Source of the DNA: JASFWK01 sp050049355
GTDB lineage: Bacteria > Chloroflexota > Anaerolineae > B4-G1 > DUEL01
DNA: 9,596 bases
Reading direction: 5' to 3'
Assembly (NCBI GenBank): GCA_050049355.1
Contig: JASFWK010000080.1
Coordinates: 1 to 9,596, forward strand
Positions 5,635 to 9,596 of this stretch are shown one piece after another. A program made the position numbers and the translations under genes. How positions within the stretch are numbered: position 1 is the first letter of the stretch; each line of letters opens with the position of its first letter. Below the pieces are notes generated by a model. The model did not search any database. It saw only the letters and a list, made by a program, of their open reading frames with translations, and was not told the origin of the DNA.

Positions 5635-8600
5635 ATGACCAGACAGCTTCGCGTTTTGATACTCGAGGATCGACCATCCGATGCCGAATTGATGCTCCAC
5701 GAGCTGCGTCAGAGCGGCTTTGAGTTCGAATGGGAGCGCGTAGAGACCGAAGAGGGTTATCTGGTCCAGCTGGACCCAGAGCTCGATGTGATCCTGGCGG
5801 ACTATTCCCTCCCGCAGTTCGATGCGATGCGTGCGCTGCGGCTTCTGCAGGAGCGCGGCCTGGACATCCCGTTCATCGTGGTCACAGGCAGCGTGGGGGA
5901 GGAGACAGCAGTGGCGTGCATGAAGCAGGGTGCGACCGACTACCTGCTCAAAGACCGCATGGCACGGCTGGCACCGGCGGTGGAGCAGGCGCTGGAGGCG
6001 AAGCAACTGCGCGACGAGCGCAGGCTGGCACAGATTGCACTGGGTGAGTCTCACAGTAGGTTCCTCACGGTGCTGGGCGGCATCGATGCACATGTCTACG
6101 CTGCCGACCTGGCGACCTACGAGATCCTGTTCATGAACAAGCAGATGCAGGAGGACTTCGGAGGCAATCTGGTTGGGAAGATCTGCTGGGAGGTGTTCCG
6201 GGGCGAATCAGGGCCGTGTCCCCACTGCACAAATGACAAGTTGCTTGATGCCGACAGTAAGCCCACGGGCCTGCACGTTTGGGAGGGGCAGAACCCCATC
6301 ACTGGAAGATGGTACCTGAACTATGATCGGGCCATCCAGTGGGTCGATGGTCGTCTCGTGCGGCTGCAGGTTGCCACGGACATCACCGAGCGAAAGCTAG
6401 CGGAGAAGGCGCTGCGGGAGAGCGAGGCGCGGTACCGCAGCCTCTTTGAGGGAGTTCCCGTAGGACTCTATCGAACCACGCGCAAGGGAAAGATAACGGA
6501 TGCCAACCCGATCCTGGTTGAGATGCTCGGATACCCAGATCGGGAATCCCTGCTGGGACTTAGTGCAGCCGACGTCTTTGCAGACGCCGAGGAGCACAGC
6601 CGACAAGTAGCCCTCCTGGAGCAGGATGGAGAGTTGCACGGCTTCGAGGCCCAGATGCGACGCAGCGACGGCACCACCCTGTGGGTCCGGGGCACCGCCC
6701 GGGCTGTGCGGGATGACGAGGGCCGGGTTTGCTCCTTCGAAGGTAGTCTAGAAGACGTGACTGGGCGAAAGCAAGCGGAGGGGAGGTTAAGCGCCATCAA
6801 CGCTCTGGGAAAGGAGCTTATGCTCTCCAGAGACGTGGGCGAGATCGCCCGGTCGGTGGCCGACGCTGCCCAGGAAGTGCTGCGCTTCCCGATCTGTGGT
6901 TTGTGGCTTGTAGACGAGAAGCAGAACAGGCTGATCCGTCGGGCACATACAGCGGGGACAAATGCACCAGTGGTCCCCCCGCTTCCCCTGGACGGCGACC
7001 AGGGCATCACGGTGGGCACTGCGCGATCCGGCCAGCCGATCTGCGTGCCGGACGTGAGTCAGGACCCCCGGTACGTAGCCGGCAGTCGCCAGACCCTCTC
7101 TGAGCTCTGCGTGCCACTCAAGGTGGGCGATCGCGTGATCGGGGTGCTGAACGCTGAGAGTGATCAGCTCAATGCCTTTGGTCCGGCCGATAGGCAGCTC
7201 TTGGAAGCACTGGCCAGTGTGGCTGCCATCGCTCTAGAGAACGCCCGGCTGTACCGGGAGACACGGGAGCTAGCTACCTTCAACGAGGGAATTGTCCAGA
7301 GTATGGCTGAGGGCATCGTTGTGCAGGACGCCGAAGGGTACTTCACCTTCGTCAACCCGGCCGGGGCAGATCTGGTGGGCTACACCCCCGCAGAGCTGAC
7401 GGGGAAGCACTGGACGTCGTTGGTCCCGCCCGGCCAACAGCCTATCGTTCGGGAAGCCGACGAACGACGGGAGCGCGGCGAGTCCGACCGCTACGAACTC
7501 GAGGTGGTGGGCAAGGACGGCACGCGGTCTTCCGTGCTGGTCAGCGGCAGTCCTCGGTTTGATGAAGAGGGCCGCTTTGTGGGCACCCTGGCCGTTTTCA
7601 CCGACATCAGCCGTCGCAAACGAGCGGAGGAGGAGCTGGGGCAGCGCGCAGCCCAGTTGGCGCTGCTCAACGATATCGGAGGGAAGATTGCCGCCGTGCT
7701 GGATCTGGACAGCGTACTGGACAGGGCAGCGGCCCTGGTGCAGGAGAGCTTCGGTTACCACCACGTGGCCCTCTTCACCTTGAATCGTGACCAGGGCGAA
7801 CTGATCATGAGAGCTGCAGCTGGCGATTTCGCCGACCTCTTCCCGCGCGACCATTGGGTGGAACTGGGACAGGGTCTGGTCGGCTCCGCGGCAGAGCGAG
7901 GCGAGAGCATTTTGGCTGGCGACGTGGCTGCTGGGCCGAGCTACGTGAGCTTCTACCCCGATCTGATGCCAACCCGATCTGAGCTGAGCATCCCCATTCG
8001 GGTAGGAGAGCAAGTCGCAGGAGTGCTGGACATCCAGAGCACCGAGCTGGACGCCTTCAACGAGAATGACAGGATGGTGATGGAGACACTGGCCGACCAG
8101 ATTGCCGTGGCGATCGAGAACGCACGACTGTACGAGGAAGCAGAGCAGCGAGCGCTGGAGCAGGAGACATTGCGCGAAGCGGCACTGGCGGTGACCACTG
8201 CCCTGGAACGGGAAGAGGTGATCGAACGCATCCTGGCCCAGCTACAGAAGGTGGTACGCTACGACACCGCATCTGTCCAACTTCTCAAGGACGAGAGGCT
8301 GGAGATCGTAGCGGCGCGGGGATTTCCTGAGCCGGAGAAACTGCTGGGGATCACTGTTGATCCAAGCCGGCAGGACAACCCCAACAGCGAGGTGGTGCGC
8401 ACACGCGCCCCCGTTGTCGTGGACGATGTCGTGCCGCTGTACGCGGAGTTCGGGCGCGAGCCCCATGCCCAGGCGGGGATCCGGTCTTGGCTGGGAGTGC
8501 CGATGGTAGTGGGCGAGCGACTGATTGGCATGATCGCCCTGGACAAGCAGGAACCAGACTTCTACACAGAAGAGAGCGCTCGAATGGCCGAGGCTTTTGC

Positions 8601-9596
8601 TGCCCAGGCAGCCATTGCGTTCGACAACGCACGCCTCCACAGCGAGACCAAGAGACGACTGCAGGAGCAGATCGCGCTCCGCGAAGCAGGTGCGGCCATT
8701 ACGTCCACCCTGGATCTGGAGACCTTGCTGGCTCGCATCGCCGAGCAGTTGGGCCAGGCCATAGACGCCACCAGCGCCTACATCTGCCCATACAGTCCAG
8801 TCTCGATGACCTCCTCCGTCATGGCCGAGTATCTAGGTCCCCATGCCTGCGACCGCGAGCGAGTGTCCGATCTCGGGGCAGCCTATCCCTACTGGGAAGA
8901 CGACAATGAGTTCCTGAGGATCATGGAAGCCGGGGGCCACGATATCTCTCATGTGGACGATCCCGACATCTCGGAAGTGGAACGGACACACTTGAAGCAG
9001 CATGGGGGACGGAGTGTCCTGTACATCCCCTTGCGAGTGAAGGACCGGGCTCTGGGCTACGCCGAGCTGTGGGAGTCCCGCCGGCGACGCGAGTTCACGG
9101 ACGAGGAGATCGAGCTATGCCAGGCTATCGCGCGGAACGCGAGCATCGCCATCGAGAATGCCCGCCTGTTCGAGGCGGAGCGGAAGCAACGAGCACTGTC
9201 TGAGGCCTTGGCGGAGGCAGCCGCCATCGTAAGCAGCACCCTGGACCCAGATCAGGTTCTCGACCGCATACTGGAACAGGTGGAGCGGGTCGTCGCCGGA
9301 GATGCCTTCAACGTCATGTTGATCGAGGAGAATACCGCCCGCGTCGTCCGGTGGCGAGGATACGAGCCGGCGGAAGAGGAGGCGCTCTCCGTCCAGATCG
9401 GGAAGTATCCCAATCTGATGAATATGATGCAGACGGAGGAACCGATCGTCGTCCAGGACACTAAGGCGGATCCCGATTGGGTCCAGGCGGAGGGACGAGA
9501 GTGGTGGCGATCCTACGTCGCCGCCCCAATCCGCGTGACCGGCCTGACAGTGGGTCTTCTAAACGTCATCGGCAGGCAGCCGGGACAGTTCGGCCC
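5635..9596 (+). CDS. Receiver-PAS-PAS-GAF-PAS-GAF-GAF-GAF-GAF signalling protein, 3' partial
   Basis: The frame stays open from ATG 5635 (weak GTGAGG ribosome site at 5621-5626) to the right edge: 1320 residues, stop not reached. Residues 5-122 are a CheY-like receiver: acidic pair Glu11/Asp12, phosphoacceptor Asp56 in 'ILADYSLPQFD', Thr84 in 'VVTGS' and Lys106 in 'DYLLKDR'. Then come PAS-A (~137-255) with Cys184 and Cys195-x-x-Cys198, PAS-B (~262-380), GAF1 (~388-540), PAS-C (~545-665), GAF2 (~675-835), GAF3 (~845-1003), GAF4 (~1012-1180) and GAF5 (from ~1186, cut by the edge). Each complete GAF ends in a version of 'AIENARL' (531, 825, 994 and 1171 onward). No GAF shows an obvious phytochrome-type chromophore Cys-His. 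No membrane segment is seen. The missing C-terminus probably carries the output, most often HisKA/HATPase in such proteins, but SpoIIE or GGDEF are also possible. Asp56 is a likely target of the upstream kinase. Confidence 0.93.
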   Translation, partial: MTRQLRVLILEDRPSDAELMLHELRQSGFEFEWERVETEEGYLVQLDPELDVILADYSLPQFDAMRALRLLQERGLDIPFIVVTGSVGEETAVACMKQGATDYLLKDRMARLAPAVEQALEAKQLRDERRLAQIALGESHSRFLTVLGGIDAHVYAADLATYEILFMNKQMQEDFGGNLVGKICWEVFRGESGPCPHCTNDKLLDADSKPTGLHVWEGQNPITGRWYLNYDRAIQWVDGRLVRLQVATDITERKLAEKALRESEARYRSLFEGVPVGLYRTTRKGKITDANPILVEMLGYPDRESLLGLSAADVFADAEEHSRQVALLEQDGELHGFEAQMRRSDGTTLWVRGTARAVRDDEGRVCSFEGSLEDVTGRKQAEGRLSAINALGKELMLSRDVGEIARSVADAAQEVLRFPICGLWLVDEKQNRLIRRAHTAGTNAPVVPPLPLDGDQGITVGTARSGQPICVPDVSQDPRYVAGSRQTLSELCVPLKVGDRVIGVLNAESDQLNAFGPADRQLLEALASVAAIALENARLYRETRELATFNEGIVQSMAEGIVVQDAEGYFTFVNPAGADLVGYTPAELTGKHWTSLVPPGQQPIVREADERRERGESDRYELEVVGKDGTRSSVLVSGSPRFDEEGRFVGTLAVFTDISRRKRAEEELGQRAAQLALLNDIGGKIAAVLDLDSVLDRAAALVQESFGYHHVALFTLNRDQGELIMRAAAGDFADLFPRDHWVELGQGLVGSAAERGESILAGDVAAGPSYVSFYPDLMPTRSELSIPIRVGEQVAGVLDIQSTELDAFNENDRMVMETLADQIAVAIENARLYEEAEQRALEQETLREAALAVTTALEREEVIERILAQLQKVVRYDTASVQLLKDERLEIVAARGFPEPEKLLGITVDPSRQDNPNSEVVRTRAPVVVDDVVPLYAEFGREPHAQAGIRSWLGVPMVVGERLIGMIALDKQEPDFYTEESARMAEAFAAQAAIAFDNARLHSETKRRLQEQIALREAGAAITSTLDLETLLARIAEQLGQAIDATSAYICPYSPVSMTSSVMAEYLGPHACDRERVSDLGAAYPYWEDDNEFLRIMEAGGHDISHVDDPDISEVERTHLKQHGGRSVLYIPLRVKDRALGYAELWESRRRREFTDEEIELCQAIARNASIAIENARLFEAERKQRALSEALAEAAAIVSSTLDPDQVLDRILEQVERVVAGDAFNVMLIEENTARVVRWRGYEPAEEEALSVQIGKYPNLMNMMQTEEPIVVQDTKADPDWVQAEGREWWRSYVAAPIRVTGLTVGLLNVIGRQPGQFG

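Noticed and set aside
5156..5638. 160-codon + strand frame bridging the kinase end and the spacer
   Set aside because: Two thirds overlap the kinase in another frame, no ribosome site is seen, and its composition is Arg/Pro-rich as expected of an out-of-frame GC-rich shadow.
5431..6093. 220-codon open frame on the - strand covering the spacer and the receiver
   Set aside because: The + strand from 5635 encodes a receiver with all key residues; the antisense frame shows no recognisable domain.

Overview
The window reads as a GC-rich bacterial chromosome segment, most likely from a Chloroflexota (Anaerolineae-like) organism. The tRNA-Pro has the bacterial C1-G72 pair and A73 and sits behind a sigma70-type promoter, which argues for Bacteria. 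The Thr/Pro-rich lipoprotein linker, the MEDS-PAS-PAS kinase and the long PAS/GAF array behind a receiver domain with a 'DYSLP' motif resemble Chloroflexota proteins. The phylum call is inference from style, not a database match. All supported genes lie on the + strand.

Layout. (1) 2-1189: 3' part of a secreted, probably lipid-anchored protein with a caspase/gingipain (C25)-like C-terminal region; its N-terminus lies outside the window. (2) 1190-1608: intergenic DNA with a patch of competing inverted repeats, then a strong promoter directly abutting a tRNA-Pro(GGG) gene and a hairpin that may terminate it. (3) 1812-3002: a seven-helix membrane protein with one PAS domain and a coiled-coil tail but no output domain. 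(4) 3168-5420: a complete soluble histidine kinase, MEDS-PAS-PAS-HisKA-HATPase. (5) 5421-5634: a spacer with two GC-rich hairpins and an 8-bp inverted repeat. (6) 5635 to the window end: a 1320-residue open fragment, receiver-PAS-PAS-GAF-PAS-GAF-GAF-GAF-GAF, whose output domain lies beyond the window.

The three signalling genes form a co-directional block. A reasonable hypothesis is that the orthodox kinase (4) phosphorylates Asp56 of the receiver at the front of (6), while the output-less membrane PAS protein (3) feeds a membrane signal into the same pathway through its coiled coil, which closely resembles the kinase's own signalling linker. The separations (165 and 214 bases) mean co-transcription is possible but not shown. 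Every domain here is a known type. What is unusual is the combination, plus a base-composition dip over the kinase's PAS domains, a Cys cluster in the first PAS of the large protein, and a nearly leaderless tRNA promoter. I saw no CRISPR array, insertion sequence, phage gene or attachment site.
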